NCBI GenBank assembly: GCA_947259375.1
Contig: CAMYLZ010000028.1
Location: 1-64,000 of the forward strand
Length of the DNA stretch: 64,000 nucleotides
Source: an uncultured Parvularculaceae bacterium
Lineage (GTDB): Bacteria; Pseudomonadota; Alphaproteobacteria; Caulobacterales; Parvularculaceae
Direction of reading: 5' to 3'
Below, piece after piece: positions 54,507-63,515 of this stretch. The notes under the pieces were generated by a model. The model searched no databases. It was not told the DNA's origin and saw nothing but the letters and a program-made list of their open reading frames with translations. Positions within the stretch are counted from its first letter, which is position 1; each line of letters starts with the position of its first letter. Made by a program: the position numbers and the translations under genes.

Positions 54507-54634
54507 CAAATCTCCAAACGCGCCTTGCCAAGAAGACGCTTCCTTAATCGGCCGCCTCGACACAGCGCTGAACGCGCCTTGCCGAAGCCGCCATCGACAT
54601 ACAGCCCCTCGGGGCGCGGGTCCACACCGGACCC

Positions 54635-55294
54635 TTATCGTTGCCCGGCGTTTTCGCCGGGTGTTGCGCGGTTGCGCTGCCCCGCCGGATCGGCGTCAGG
54701 CGCGCTTGCCGCACTGCGAAACCCGGCGAGCCGCCGCGCCTCGCGCAAGAACCGTTGGGCCGCCGGCCCGGTTTTCAGCGCCACATGCACTGTCGGCGCG
54801 TCGCGTCCGAGCGCTTCAGCGAGCTCGTCCGCGGAAAAAAGCGTCACCTGCGCCGCGCCGCGCGCAAGCCCCGCCAGTTTCCGCCGGCTGTCCGCCGCGC
54901 CGTCAGCCGCAAGGACCAGCACCGCCGCTTCATTGCGGCCAAGCAGGGCGCGGGCCTTTTCAAACCCGGTCACCGCGTCGCCGGCCTTGCGGGCAAGGCC
55001 CAGCGCCGAGAGCGCCCGCTTGGCAAGCCCGGCCTCGAGCGCCGCCGCCAGCCCTTCCGGCGCCGGCGCCGGCGCCTTGAAAGAGCGCGCAAAGCCGCCC
55101 TTTTTCAGCGCCGTCTCAAGCGCCTGGCGGGTCGGCGTCAGCCATGCGCCGCGACCGGGCAACTTACCCGCAAAATCCGGCGCGAGCCGCCCGTCAGGCC
55201 CGAGAACGAAACGCAAACCCGCATCAGCGGCAAGCGTTTCGCCTGAGGCGACGCAGCGCCGTTCGAGATTTTTCGCGTTACGCGGACTGGTCAG
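54635..55294 (-). CDS. YlxR-L7Ae-type RNA-binding protein with probable CTG start
   Basis: A 219-residue fusion of an N-terminal YlxR (DUF448) domain with the conserved ERRCVASGE and [18 protein letters not shown], and a C-terminal L7Ae-like domain ([20 protein letters not shown]). The YlxR signature begins upstream of the first TTG (55216), yet no ATG, GTG or TTG exists between the signature and the preceding in-frame stop. CTG at 55294, with GGAGGAGG 6-7 bp upstream, would give an N-terminus [14 protein letters not shown] that fits the family. It overlaps nusA by 17 bp. Confidence 0.75.
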   Translation of the reverse strand: MTSPRNAKNLERRCVASGETLAADAGLRFVLGPDGRLAPDFAGKLPGRGAWLTPTRQALETALKKGGFARSFKAPAPAPEGLAAALEAGLAKRALSALGLARKAGDAVTGFEKARALLGRNEAAVLVLAADGAADSRRKLAGLARGAAQVTLFSADELAEALGRDAPTVHVALKTGPAAQRFLREARRLAGFRSAASAPDADPAGQRNRATPGENAGQR

Positions 55295-56915
55295 CCTCGG
55301 CCTCCTCCTCGTTCGTTTCCTCCGCTTCAGCCGCTTCAGCTTCCGCCCGCATCGCGTCGAGATCCTCCTGGCTGATCCAGCCAGCAGAAACCCGCGCGCG
55401 CATGATCAGGTCTTCGGCGTCTTCCGGCGTCATTTTATAGCATTCAAGAATGCCGTCATAATGCTTGCGTTCGCCATCGACCCGTTCGGTCCAGCCGGTG
55501 AGGTCGTCGGTCGCGCAGCCGGCGAGGTCTTCCATCGACTTTACGTCATTCTCGCCGAGCGTGACGATCATTTTCAGATCGAGCCCGTCTACCTCAAGCA
55601 TTTCGTCGGCAACGCCGAGCTCTTTTCGTTTTTCATCGAGCTTCTTGTTCTCCGCCTCAATGAAGTCGCGGGCGCGGGCTTGCAGCTCTTCCGCCGTTTC
55701 TTCATCGAGTCCATCGATCTCCATCAGCTCGTCGATCTCGACAAAGGCGATTTCCTCGATCTTGGCGAAGCCTTCCGAAACCAGCAGGCCGGCCATCATA
55801 TCGTCCACATCAAGACCGTTCATGAAGAGTTCCGAACGTACACGGAATTCTTCCTGACGCTTGGCGCTTTCTTCTTCCTCGGTCATGATGTCGATCTCGT
55901 AGCCCGAAAGCTGCGAGGCGAGCCGCACATTCTGACCGCGCCGCCCAATGGCGAGCGACAATTGCTCGTCGGGCACCACGACTTCGATGCGTTTCAGATC
56001 TTCATCAAGAACGACCTTCGTCACTTCCGCCGGCGCCAGCGCGTTGACGACGAAGGTGGCGTCATTTTCATTCCACGGCACGATATCGATTTTCTCGCCG
56101 CCGAGTTCGTTGACAACCGCCTGCACGCGCGAGCCGCGCATACCAACGCAAGCGCCGACCGGGTCGATGCCGCCATCGTTCGAGAACACGCCGATCTTGG
56201 CGCGGCTACCCGGATCACGCGCCACCGCCTTGATTTCTATGACGCCGTCATAGACTTCCGGCACTTCCTGATCGAACAGCTTGGCCATAAATTGCGGGTG
56301 CGAGCGCGACAGAAAGATCTGCGGACCGCGCGTTTCGCGGCGCACATCCATGATATAGGCGCGAACGCGATCGCCGGTGCGGTAATTCTCGCGCGGCAAT
56401 TGCTGGTCGCGGCGGACGATCGCCTCGGCCTTGCCGAGATCGACAATCACATGGCCATATTCGACCCGCTTGATGATGCCATTGATAATCTCGCCGACGC
56501 GATCTTTAAAGTCTTCATACTGACGGTCACGCTCGGCCTCGCGCACTTTCTGCGTAATGACCTGCTTGGCGCCCATAGCCGCCTGACGGCCGAAATCAAT
56601 CGGCGGCAGCGGCTCGGACATGAAGTCGCCGACTTCCGCTTCCGGGTTGCGATGACGCGCTTCAGCGATCGCGATCTGGGTCTGGTCGTTTTCGATTTCT
56701 CCAACAACTTCCAGAAGGCGCCACAAACGGGTTTCGCCGGTCTTCGGATTGATCTCCGCCTTGACCAGCGTTTCATGACCGTAACGGGTGCGCGCCGCAC
56801 GGGCGAGCGCATCTTCCATAGCCTCAATGACAAGCGATTTGTCGATCGACTTTTCGCGGGCAACCGCATCCGCGATCTGAATCAACTCCAGCTTGTTGGC
56901 GCTTACCGCTGTCAT
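55278..56915 (-). CDS. nusA: Transcription termination/antitermination factor NusA
   Basis: NusA binds RNA polymerase and nascent RNA to control pausing, termination and antitermination. The 545-residue protein has the N-terminal polymerase-binding domain, an S1 domain (around residues 135-200, GIIKRVEYGHVIVDLG), two KH domains (GVFSNDGGIDPVGACVGMRGSRVQ; LSLAIGRRGQNVRLASQ) and acidic helix-hairpin-helix C-terminal repeats typical of Proteobacteria. It starts directly after the rimP stop (TAAATG). Confidence 0.97.
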   Translation of the reverse strand: MTAVSANKLELIQIADAVAREKSIDKSLVIEAMEDALARAARTRYGHETLVKAEINPKTGETRLWRLLEVVGEIENDQTQIAIAEARHRNPEAEVGDFMSEPLPPIDFGRQAAMGAKQVITQKVREAERDRQYEDFKDRVGEIINGIIKRVEYGHVIVDLGKAEAIVRRDQQLPRENYRTGDRVRAYIMDVRRETRGPQIFLSRSHPQFMAKLFDQEVPEVYDGVIEIKAVARDPGSRAKIGVFSNDGGIDPVGACVGMRGSRVQAVVNELGGEKIDIVPWNENDATFVVNALAPAEVTKVVLDEDLKRIEVVVPDEQLSLAIGRRGQNVRLASQLSGYEIDIMTEEEESAKRQEEFRVRSELFMNGLDVDDMMAGLLVSEGFAKIEEIAFVEIDELMEIDGLDEETAEELQARARDFIEAENKKLDEKRKELGVADEMLEVDGLDLKMIVTLGENDVKSMEDLAGCATDDLTGWTERVDGERKHYDGILECYKMTPEDAEDLIMRARVSAGWISQEDLDAMRAEAEAAEAEETNEEEAEADQSA

Positions 56916-57449
56916 TTAAAGGTCTCCATCATCGTCGTCTCCTTGCATTTGGCGGTCTTGCCGTTCCGCCTTCATGGTTTCGCGCATCAATTCCTCTGTA
57001 AGGATCAATTGCGCATTGGCGATCCATTCCACCGGAAACAGCGCCGTTTCGTCTTCACCCTCAATATCGAAGGCGACACTGCCTTCATCGAGTCCGGCGA
57101 GAACGCCCTTGAACCGTTTGCGTCCTTCGACCAGCCGGTTGAGCTCAAGCTTGGCCGGCCAGCCGCGCCAGTCTTCGAAATCTTTTTCGCGGACCAGCGG
57201 CCGGTCGATGCCGGGCGAGGAAACCTCAAGATTGTAGTTCCCAGTAATTGGGTTGGCTTCATCAAGCACCGGCGACAGCGCCCGCGACAATCGCGCGCAA
57301 TCCTCCGCGCTCATTGTTTTATCGGCGCGCTCGGCCATGATCTGCAGCGTTTTCGTCCGCGACCCGGTCACCCGGATGCGCACGAGTTCGAACCCGGCGG
57401 CTTCAACGACCGGCGCGATCAAGTCTGAAAGGCGGGCTTCCAACGTCAA
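56916..57449 (-). CDS. rimP: Ribosome maturation factor RimP
   Basis: A 177-residue 30S assembly factor. Family motifs are LIAPVVEAAGFELVRIRV near the start, ITGNYNLEVSSPGIDRPL and RFKGVLAGLD. The chosen start is TTG at 57449, with GGAG 7 bp upstream; this gives the normal N-terminus (MTLEARLSDL). A longer frame to 57512 would run through a hairpin and is unlikely to be translated. It is the first gene of the rimP-nusA-ylxR-infB operon. Confidence 0.9.
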   Translation of the reverse strand: MTLEARLSDLIAPVVEAAGFELVRIRVTGSRTKTLQIMAERADKTMSAEDCARLSRALSPVLDEANPITGNYNLEVSSPGIDRPLVREKDFEDWRGWPAKLELNRLVEGRKRFKGVLAGLDEGSVAFDIEGEDETALFPVEWIANAQLILTEELMRETMKAERQDRQMQGDDDDGDL

Positions 57450-57480
57450 ATATAGGCTCCAATCGGAGCTATCGGTAATG

Positions 57481-57507
57481 AAAAAGCGGGCCCCGCGGGG
57501 CCCGCTT
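57481..57507 (-). terminator. Intrinsic-terminator-like hairpin in the rimP leader
   Basis: A perfect GC-rich palindrome (57484-57507, 11 bp per arm) is followed on the minus strand by TTTTTC. It lies about 20 nt after the predicted transcription start and 31 nt before the rimP TTG. There is no leftward gene further upstream for it to terminate, so it most likely acts on the operon's own transcript, as an attenuator. Confidence 0.65.
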
Positions 57508-57534
57508 ATCAAAATTCGATAGCGTTTGACCGGG

Positions 57535-57563
57535 TATATAGGGCGCCGGACGCTTCTTGTCAG
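57535..57563 (-). promoter_or_regulatory. Sigma70-type promoter of the rimP-nusA-infB operon
   Basis: On the minus strand CTGACA (57563-57558) and TATATA (57540-57535) are separated by exactly 17 bp. The expected start point is near 57528, giving a leader of about 80 nt before rimP that includes the hairpin at 57484-57507. Confidence 0.7.
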
Positions 57564-57633
57564 CCCCTTTCCTTGGGTTTCCTCCGCGCCTACGGCGCGA
57601 TTCTTGAATTCCGCCTTGCTGAAAGGGCGGTTT

Positions 57634-57648
57634 TTAAATGACTGTTAA
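57634..57648. promoter_or_regulatory. CtrA-type box over the start codon of the CTERM gene
   Basis: TTAA (57634-57637) and TTAA (57645-57648) are separated by exactly 7 bases, with the ATG of the next gene as the first three spacer bases. In this position CtrA would be expected to repress or block rather than activate. The second half is followed by G, not the preferred C. Confidence 0.45.
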
Positions 57649-58369
57649 GCTTAAGAAACGCGGCGTTCTGGCTTCGCTGGCCTGTTTTCTGGCGATTACC
57701 GCGGTTTTCGCGCCATTGTCGTTCTATGCCGGCAAGGCGCGCGGACAAGTGCGCATGGCGTTTATGGACGACCTGTCTCGAAACAAAGCGATGTCGCGCG
57801 CCGATTATGAAGCGCTTTACCGCGCGCGCCGCAACGGCGCGGATTGCGACGCGCGCGACGCCGATGTCAAACGCCTTGGCGGCTGGGAAGTATTTTGCGA
57901 CCCGCACGGGTCCGGCGCGCCGACGGCCACAGCGCAGTTACGCGACGGCAATGCTCGCCCGACAGCTCGCCCGAAAACCCTCCGCCGCGCCCGGCCCTCC
58001 GCCCCGCGCCTGAAAACCGGCGCGCTCGACAATGCCGTCCTTGCCGCCTTGACCCAGTCCGCCGGCGGCGCTGAGGGCCTTTCCGGCTCGCCGCTCAGCG
58101 CCGCTTTGGCGCCCGGTGGCCCCCTGACCCAAAACGCGGGCCTGTTCGCCGGCGGTCCGGGCGGGCCCAACAGTCCCGGCGGCCTGCCTGGCAATGTGGT
58201 TCCGAATTTCGGCGCCGGCGTCAGCGGCGATGGCGGCGCGTCGCCGCCCGCGCAGGATATTCCGGGGCAAGACCCGCCGGTGCTGGTGACGCCGATCCCC
58301 GCCGCCTTGCCGCTCTTGCTGACCGGCCTTGCCGGGCTGTTCGCCGCCAGCCGGCGGCGGCGCGCCTGA
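57638..58369 (+). CDS. Putative VPLPA/PEP-CTERM-type surface protein
   Basis: A 243-residue protein with an N-terminal membrane/signal segment (residues about 9-31), a Cys-containing mid-region (NGADCDARDAD, EVFCDP) and a Gly/Pro/Ala-rich low-complexity stretch (about 140-210). The C-terminus PIPAALPLLLTGLAGLFAAS followed by RRRR resembles the VPLPA-CTERM sorting signal of Alphaproteobacteria (short motif, hydrophobic helix, basic tail). It would be processed by an exosortase or archaeosortase-like enzyme, which is not in this window. Function unknown. Confidence 0.6.
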   Translation: MTVKLKKRGVLASLACFLAITAVFAPLSFYAGKARGQVRMAFMDDLSRNKAMSRADYEALYRARRNGADCDARDADVKRLGGWEVFCDPHGSGAPTATAQLRDGNARPTARPKTLRRARPSAPRLKTGALDNAVLAALTQSAGGAEGLSGSPLSAALAPGGPLTQNAGLFAGGPGGPNSPGGLPGNVVPNFGAGVSGDGGASPPAQDIPGQDPPVLVTPIPAALPLLLTGLAGLFAASRRRRA

Positions 58370-58468
58370 TGTCACGCCGCGTTAACGGCTATGGATTTTG
58401 CCCGTCCAATGGGTCAAACTTGCGCTTCAAGGGATTGATCGGGGTCTGGCTGCCGGAGGGGACGCATC

Positions 58469-58963
58469 GTGGGCCGTTTCATAGCATTCTTGTTGGGAAT
58501 TGCCGGCGCGGTGCTCGGCTCTCAAGGGCCGGGCTTTACGCTGCAATATATGCAGAACCTGCAAGGGCAGATCGACTCCCTGAAAGTCGTGGTCGAGGAA
58601 TTCGACGAAAATATCGCCGGCTACGGCTATACGCGCGCGGAAGCGTTGAGCGAATGCAAGACCGCAGCGGGGTTGCTCGACGCGTTATGCGCAACCAGCG
58701 TCTCGGCCATTCGCCGCTATGAAACGCTTCTCGCCCACAAGGCCGCGCTTGACGCCGCAAGCGACATGGTGCGCCCGCTGGCTCTCGCCCGGATACAAAT
58801 CCCGGAGATCACCCAATCCGCTTATGCAGAGTTCAAACCCGCGATCCCGGCGACGCTGGACGGGCTCGTCTATGCCGGCGGCGGCTTTGCGGTGCTTTGG
58901 GGCGGCTCATCCTTCCTGTTCGGCCTGCTCGGCGCTGTCGGCGGCGGGCGGCGATACGCATAA
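58469..58963 (+). CDS. DUF2937 membrane protein
   Basis: A 164-residue protein with hydrophobic N-terminal (residues 4-24) and C-terminal (about 136-156) segments and a helical middle, as in DUF2937. Family-like segments are LGSQGPGFTLQYMQNLQGQ and GLVYAGGGFAVLWGGSSFLF. The start is GTG (58469) after GGAGGGGA. Function unknown. Confidence 0.75.
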   Translation: MGRFIAFLLGIAGAVLGSQGPGFTLQYMQNLQGQIDSLKVVVEEFDENIAGYGYTRAEALSECKTAAGLLDALCATSVSAIRRYETLLAHKAALDAASDMVRPLALARIQIPEITQSAYAEFKPAIPATLDGLVYAGGGFAVLWGGSSFLFGLLGAVGGGRRYA

Positions 58964-58994
58964 AGACGAATAACCACGACAAAGGAACATCAAA

Positions 58995-60047
58995 ATGCTT
59001 CGGACCTTGTTGGCGTCATTGACGGCGCTCGCGCTCATCGCGTGCGGCAATAGCGAAACACCAGCGCATAGCGAAACCGCCGCACAAGAAGGCGCGCCGA
59101 CGCAAGCGGAAAAACAAATGCCTGTCGTCGGCGAAGGCCGCCTGATCCCGATTACGACGCCGAAAGGCGAATTCAATGTCTGGACCAGGAAAGTCGGCGA
59201 CAATGCCGACATCAAGGTTTTGCTGCTGCATGGCGGGCCCGGCGCCACGCATGAGCTTTACGAGATTTTCGAAGATCATTTCCCAGGGGCGGGGCTGGAG
59301 TTTTATTATTACGATCAGCTCGGATCATATTTCTCCGACCAGCCGGACGAGCCTTCTCTTTGGGAAACCGAGCGGTTTGTCGACGAGGTGGAACAGGTGC
59401 GTCAGGCGCTCGGCCTCGGCCCGGATAATTTTTATCTGTTCGGGCAGTCATGGGGCGGCATTCTCGCCATGGAATATGCGCTCGCCCATCAGGACAAGCT
59501 GAAAGGCCTGATCATCTCGAACATGATGGCGAGTATTCCCGCCTATAATGAATATGCCGAAAACGTCCTGATGGCGGATATGGACCCGGCGGTGCTGGCC
59601 GCCCTCAAAGCTTTCGAAGCGGCGGAAGATTACGCCAATCCGCGCTATATGGAATTATTGATTGAGCATCATTATACGGATCATGTCTTGCGGATGCCGG
59701 CGGACCAGTGGCCGGATGCGGTCAATCGCACCTTCGCGCATCTCAATCCGGATGTGTACATTCCCATGCAGGGACCGAGCGAACTCGGCGCCAGCGGCAA
59801 GCTTGGCGACTGGGACCGCACCGGCGACATCGCCCGCATCACCGTGCCGACGCTGGTGATTGGCGCCGCGCATGACACCATGGACCCGGCGCATATGGCG
59901 TGGATGGCGGAGGAAATTCCCAATGCCCGCTTTCTTTTATGCCCGGACGGGTCGCATTTGTCGCAATGGGACGATGAAACGGTATTTTTCGACGGGCTGA
60001 TCGGCTTCTTGACGGATGTGGGCGCCGGGGAGTTTCCCGGCGAGTAA
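58995..60047 (+). CDS. Proline iminopeptidase-family lipoprotein
   Basis: A 350-residue alpha/beta hydrolase with a lipobox (LIAC, Cys at about 16). Proline-iminopeptidase features are HGGPGATHELYE (oxyanion region), nucleophile Ser in GQSWGGILAMEYA, Asp in GAAHDTMDP and His in DGSHLSQWDDE. Members of the family release N-terminal proline or hydrolyse amino acid amides. A periplasmic location is likely. The gene lies 31 bp after DUF2937 and converges on ttcA. Confidence 0.85.
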   Translation: MLRTLLASLTALALIACGNSETPAHSETAAQEGAPTQAEKQMPVVGEGRLIPITTPKGEFNVWTRKVGDNADIKVLLLHGGPGATHELYEIFEDHFPGAGLEFYYYDQLGSYFSDQPDEPSLWETERFVDEVEQVRQALGLGPDNFYLFGQSWGGILAMEYALAHQDKLKGLIISNMMASIPAYNEYAENVLMADMDPAVLAALKAFEAAEDYANPRYMELLIEHHYTDHVLRMPADQWPDAVNRTFAHLNPDVYIPMQGPSELGASGKLGDWDRTGDIARITVPTLVIGAAHDTMDPAHMAWMAEEIPNARFLLCPDGSHLSQWDDETVFFDGLIGFLTDVGAGEFPGE

Positions 60048-60053
60048 GCGCAG

Positions 60054-60947
60054 CTAGCGCTTTATCTCCAGCCCTTCAAAGTCCCAGGCTTTTTCATCCG
60101 CCAGATGACTGAGGCGGACATTCTGCATCGCGCGGAACATCACTTCGCGCCGCCCGGGGCGGCGCGCCTCCCATTCGTTCAGCATTTCCTTCATCGCCTG
60201 GCGTTGCAGGCCGTCTTGCGAGCCGCACAGATTGCAAGGGATGATCGGGAATTCGAGCGCCGCGGCGAATTTCGCAATATCGTCTTCCGCACACAGAATA
60301 AGCGGACGCAGCACGAAAAGGTCGCCCTCGTCATTCACCAGTTTCGGCGGCATCGCCGCCATGCGCCCGCCGTGAAACAGGTTCATAAGAAAAGTTTCGA
60401 GCGCATCGTCGCGGTGATGGCCGAGGACGATTGCGTCGCACCCTTCCTCGCGCGCGACGCGATAGAGAATGCCGCGCCGCAACCGCGAGCACAAAGAACA
60501 ATAGGTCTGGTTTTCGGGCAGCTTGTCGGTGACGATGGAATAGGTGTCTTCGGTGATGATGCGATGCGCAACGTCGAGGCTTTCGAGATAATCGGGCAGG
60601 ATGTGTTTCGGAAAGCCCGGCTGGCCCTGATCGAGATTGCAGGCGACGATGTCGGCTTTCAGCGCGCCCTGCCATTTGAGGTCGAGCAGCGCGGCGAGAA
60701 GCGTGTAACTGTCCTTGCCGCCTGAAAGGCAGACCAGCCATTTTTGCGGGGCCCCGTCCGGCCGGGGCTTGTCCATGCCATAGCGGCGCACCGCTTCCTG
60801 GCATTGCCGCAGCAAACGCTTGCGCAGCTTTTTGAACGACACCGATGACGGCGCGCCGGCATAGACCCGCGGCAGGGCCGCACCCACATCGTCACCCGGT
60901 TCCGGCGTCTTTGCCGCTTCCGGCGCTTTTTGTTCCGTATCAAGCAT
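60054..60947 (-). CDS. ttcA: tRNA 2-thiocytidine biosynthesis protein TtcA
   Basis: An ATP-dependent tRNA thiolase that makes s2C32. The 297-residue protein has the PP-loop SGGKDS (residues 75-80) and two CxxC motifs (YCSLC and PCNLCGS) that hold the iron-sulfur cluster. The C-terminal half includes [21 protein letters not shown]. The ATG at 60947 overlaps the mscS stop region by 8 bp; upstream in-frame sequence is mscS coding. Confidence 0.93.
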   Translation of the reverse strand: MLDTEQKAPEAAKTPEPGDDVGAALPRVYAGAPSSVSFKKLRKRLLRQCQEAVRRYGMDKPRPDGAPQKWLVCLSGGKDSYTLLAALLDLKWQGALKADIVACNLDQGQPGFPKHILPDYLESLDVAHRIITEDTYSIVTDKLPENQTYCSLCSRLRRGILYRVAREEGCDAIVLGHHRDDALETFLMNLFHGGRMAAMPPKLVNDEGDLFVLRPLILCAEDDIAKFAAALEFPIIPCNLCGSQDGLQRQAMKEMLNEWEARRPGRREVMFRAMQNVRLSHLADEKAWDFEGLEIKR

Positions 60948-62079
60948 GGCTCGCCTCGTCCGGGCGGAACAGCTCCGCGCCTTTTGGCAAATGCTCAACA
61001 TAGACCGACTGGCTCGGGAAGGCGAAACCGGCCCCGGCCTCATTGACGATCTCGATGATCTTGACCGCCAGCGCTTCCTTGATGGCCAGCCATTCGCCCC
61101 AATTGGTCGTGCGCGTGAAACAGTAAAGCATCATGTTGATCGAGGAATCCGCGAAACTGTCGATACGCACGAAAGTCGAGACGTCAGAGGCCGGAGCGAA
61201 ATCCTCATTCTCCGTCACATAGGCCTCGATGCCGTCGCGGATCTGGCGCAACTGATCGACGCTGGTGCGGTATTCGAGCCCGATCAGCCAATAGATGCGC
61301 CGATGGGTCATGCGCGAGAAATTCGTCACCGCGCTATCGGAAAAAACCGCGTTCGGCACTTGCACCGGCGCCTTGTCGAAGCGGCGGATTTGCGTTGAGC
61401 GGAAATTGATGTGATCGACCGTGCCTTCGACGACGCCGTCCACTTTCACCCATTCGCCCACCGCAAAGCGCCGCTCCATGAGGATCGTGACGCCGGCGAT
61501 CAGGTTCTTGAACAGATCCTGGGCGCCAAGCGCGATGGCGACGGACAACAGCGAAAAACTGGCGAGGATCGGCAGGATCGGAATGCCCCAGACCTGCAGG
61601 ATCGCCGCCGCGCCGGCGAAGGCGAAAAAGATCCGAAGCGCGGAGCGAAACCAGTTCATCACCGTTTCGGTAAGATTGCCGCCGCGATTGGCGAATAGCG
61701 AAGAGATCGGCCCGATCAGCCGCATCAGGCTCCAGAAAGTCACGACGGCGATCAGCGAGCGGGTGATCCGGTCGGCGAAGACAAGCCCTTCCTCCGTCAG
61801 TCCCAGTGCGCGCGCCGCCAGAAACACGCCAAGCGCGATCGGCGCCAGCGCCAGCGGTTTTTCAATGGCGTCGATAATCGCATCGTCAAATGCGGTTTCG
61901 GTGCGCACCGCGAGCTTGCGCATCCATACCGCCAAGGCATGCGCGACCAGCCGGCGCAACACGTAAGAGAAAAACAAAATGACAAATGCCGCGATGACCC
62001 GGCCGGCGCTGAAGCCGAAAAACGCCAGGTCCCACACCGCTTGCACGTGCGTCCAGAATTCAACGAGAATGTCAGGCAT
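60940..62079 (-). CDS. MscS-family mechanosensitive ion channel
   Basis: A 379-residue membrane protein with about four transmembrane helices. The pore-lining helix leads into [33 protein letters not shown], the hallmark of the MscS beta-domain entrance. Cytoplasmic residues include [20 protein letters not shown]. It vents solutes on hypo-osmotic shock. It overlaps ttcA by 8 bp. Confidence 0.92.
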   Translation of the reverse strand: MPDILVEFWTHVQAVWDLAFFGFSAGRVIAAFVILFFSYVLRRLVAHALAVWMRKLAVRTETAFDDAIIDAIEKPLALAPIALGVFLAARALGLTEEGLVFADRITRSLIAVVTFWSLMRLIGPISSLFANRGGNLTETVMNWFRSALRIFFAFAGAAAILQVWGIPILPILASFSLLSVAIALGAQDLFKNLIAGVTILMERRFAVGEWVKVDGVVEGTVDHINFRSTQIRRFDKAPVQVPNAVFSDSAVTNFSRMTHRRIYWLIGLEYRTSVDQLRQIRDGIEAYVTENEDFAPASDVSTFVRIDSFADSSINMMLYCFTRTTNWGEWLAIKEALAVKIIEIVNEAGAGFAFPSQSVYVEHLPKGAELFRPDEASHA

Positions 62080-62133
62080 GAGGCTTTGAACTTGCGTCAG
62101 GTTGCGATTTGAGCGCGGACCCTAGGGGCCTGT

Positions 62134-63456
62134 TTACCGCGCCGCAACCTCATTCGGCCGCGCGCCGAAATGCGCATCGAGAAATTCGAGAAAGGCCGGC
62201 CAGTCTTCCTTGACGACGCCATGGGTGCCCGGACGGATCCAGAAAGCAATATCCGCCGCCGGCCGCCAGGCGTCGAGCCGCGCCTGATCGATGCCTTGGC
62301 CGCCATAAAGCCCATAGACCGGATCGGCGCCGAGCGCCGCGCGAAACGCGCCATTGGGATCCGACCAGACATCGCGCCGCGCATTGCCCAAAAGCATCGG
62401 GCGCGGCGCGATCAGCGAGAGCAGGTGGTGCTGGTCGGTGCTCATCGCCTCTTCGCGCCCGGCATAGCCCGCATATGCGCGCGAAAACCAATGGGGATAG
62501 CTTGAGGTGATGGATTTGACGCTTTCGCCTTTCTTGCGCCGGTTCAAAGACGCGCCGCCCGTACCGGACTGATGGGCGATGACGCCGTCAATGCGCGCAT
62601 CAAAGGCGGCGGCGACGAGCGCCGATTTTCCGTACCGGGAATGCCCCCAGGTGACGATGGCGTCCTGATCAAAACGCGGATCGTTCTCAATGACGTCGAC
62701 CATGCGCGAGAACAGCCAGCCCCAGGCGCCGATCGCACCCCAACGGGTTTCATCGTCTTCATGCCCGGCCGACAGCCGGCGAAGCTGCGTCAGCCCCGCT
62801 TCCTTTCGGTCCGGAATGGTCTCGCTCGGAAAAATCGTTGCAATGGCGTAACCGGCCTCGAGAATGTCTTCGACCGGCGGCGTGCAGATGAAACGCCCGA
62901 ACACATAGGTTTCGAGACCGCCGCGCCGCTCCAGCTCCGCCGGCGCGCCGGCCACCGCCGGGTCAGGCAGCGTGTCCCAGCGCGGGCAGAAGGTCTGCAT
63001 CAAAACCACCGGAACCGGGCCTTGTGCGTCCTTGGGCGTCGCCACATTCATGACAAAGCCCGGCTGACCGTTCGCGCCGCGCGTTTCAACGGCCTTGCCG
63101 TCAAAAATCGCGGTGACGGCGATCCGGTATTCTTCCAGCACGCCCTTGCCGCCAAACGCCGCGGCATTCACCACCCTGCTGGAAAGCACGCGGGTCGTCG
63201 CCGCCTCGGGCAAATAGCCAAAGACTTCGCGCTGCAACGCGTCACGCAAGGCGGGGGCGCGCGCGGCTTCCCACTCGGCTTGCGTCGTCACGGCGGGCGC
63301 GCCGTCAAAAGCGTCGAGGACGGGCGGGCTTGCGGGGTCGCCATCCGGCGTCAGGTCGGTCCAGGCGAGAGTCAATTGCGCGCAGCCGGTCAGCAAGGCA
63401 AGCGCGCCGATTGCGGCGAGCGGTTTGGGGAGATGTTTCACGCGACCAAAAATCAT
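62134..63456 (-). CDS. CE15-like (glucuronoyl esterase-type) lipoprotein hydrolase
   Basis: A 440-residue alpha/beta hydrolase with a lipobox (LLTGC, Cys at about 24). The nucleophile motif GHSRYGKSALVAAAFD matches the GxSRxGK pattern of CE15 glucuronoyl esterases and related acetylxylan esterases. The late histidine lies in IRPGTHGVVKEDW. CE15 enzymes cut ester links between lignin and glucuronoxylan, but many marine members have other substrates. The ATG at 63456 is chosen because it starts the signal sequence. Confidence 0.82.
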   Translation of the reverse strand: MIFGRVKHLPKPLAAIGALALLTGCAQLTLAWTDLTPDGDPASPPVLDAFDGAPAVTTQAEWEAARAPALRDALQREVFGYLPEAATTRVLSSRVVNAAAFGGKGVLEEYRIAVTAIFDGKAVETRGANGQPGFVMNVATPKDAQGPVPVVLMQTFCPRWDTLPDPAVAGAPAELERRGGLETYVFGRFICTPPVEDILEAGYAIATIFPSETIPDRKEAGLTQLRRLSAGHEDDETRWGAIGAWGWLFSRMVDVIENDPRFDQDAIVTWGHSRYGKSALVAAAFDARIDGVIAHQSGTGGASLNRRKKGESVKSITSSYPHWFSRAYAGYAGREEAMSTDQHHLLSLIAPRPMLLGNARRDVWSDPNGAFRAALGADPVYGLYGGQGIDQARLDAWRPAADIAFWIRPGTHGVVKEDWPAFLEFLDAHFGARPNEVAAR

Positions 63457-63515
63457 GCCCGCCAAATGCCCCGGACACGCCGAACGGTGCAAGTCAAAAC
63501 CCCGTAAGGCGTTCT

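Noticed and set aside
53592-57428. A 1278-codon open frame on the plus strand opposite infB, ylxR, nusA and rimP
   Set aside because: It mirrors several certain genes and its Phe/Arg/Ala-rich product reflects their charged coiled regions; no start signal or domain is seen.
57508-57637. Possible tRNA gene upstream of rimP, as metY is in E. coli
   Set aside because: Neither strand shows a cloverleaf, a T-loop GTTCAAATC-type box or an anticodon arm; only a promoter and a hairpin are present.
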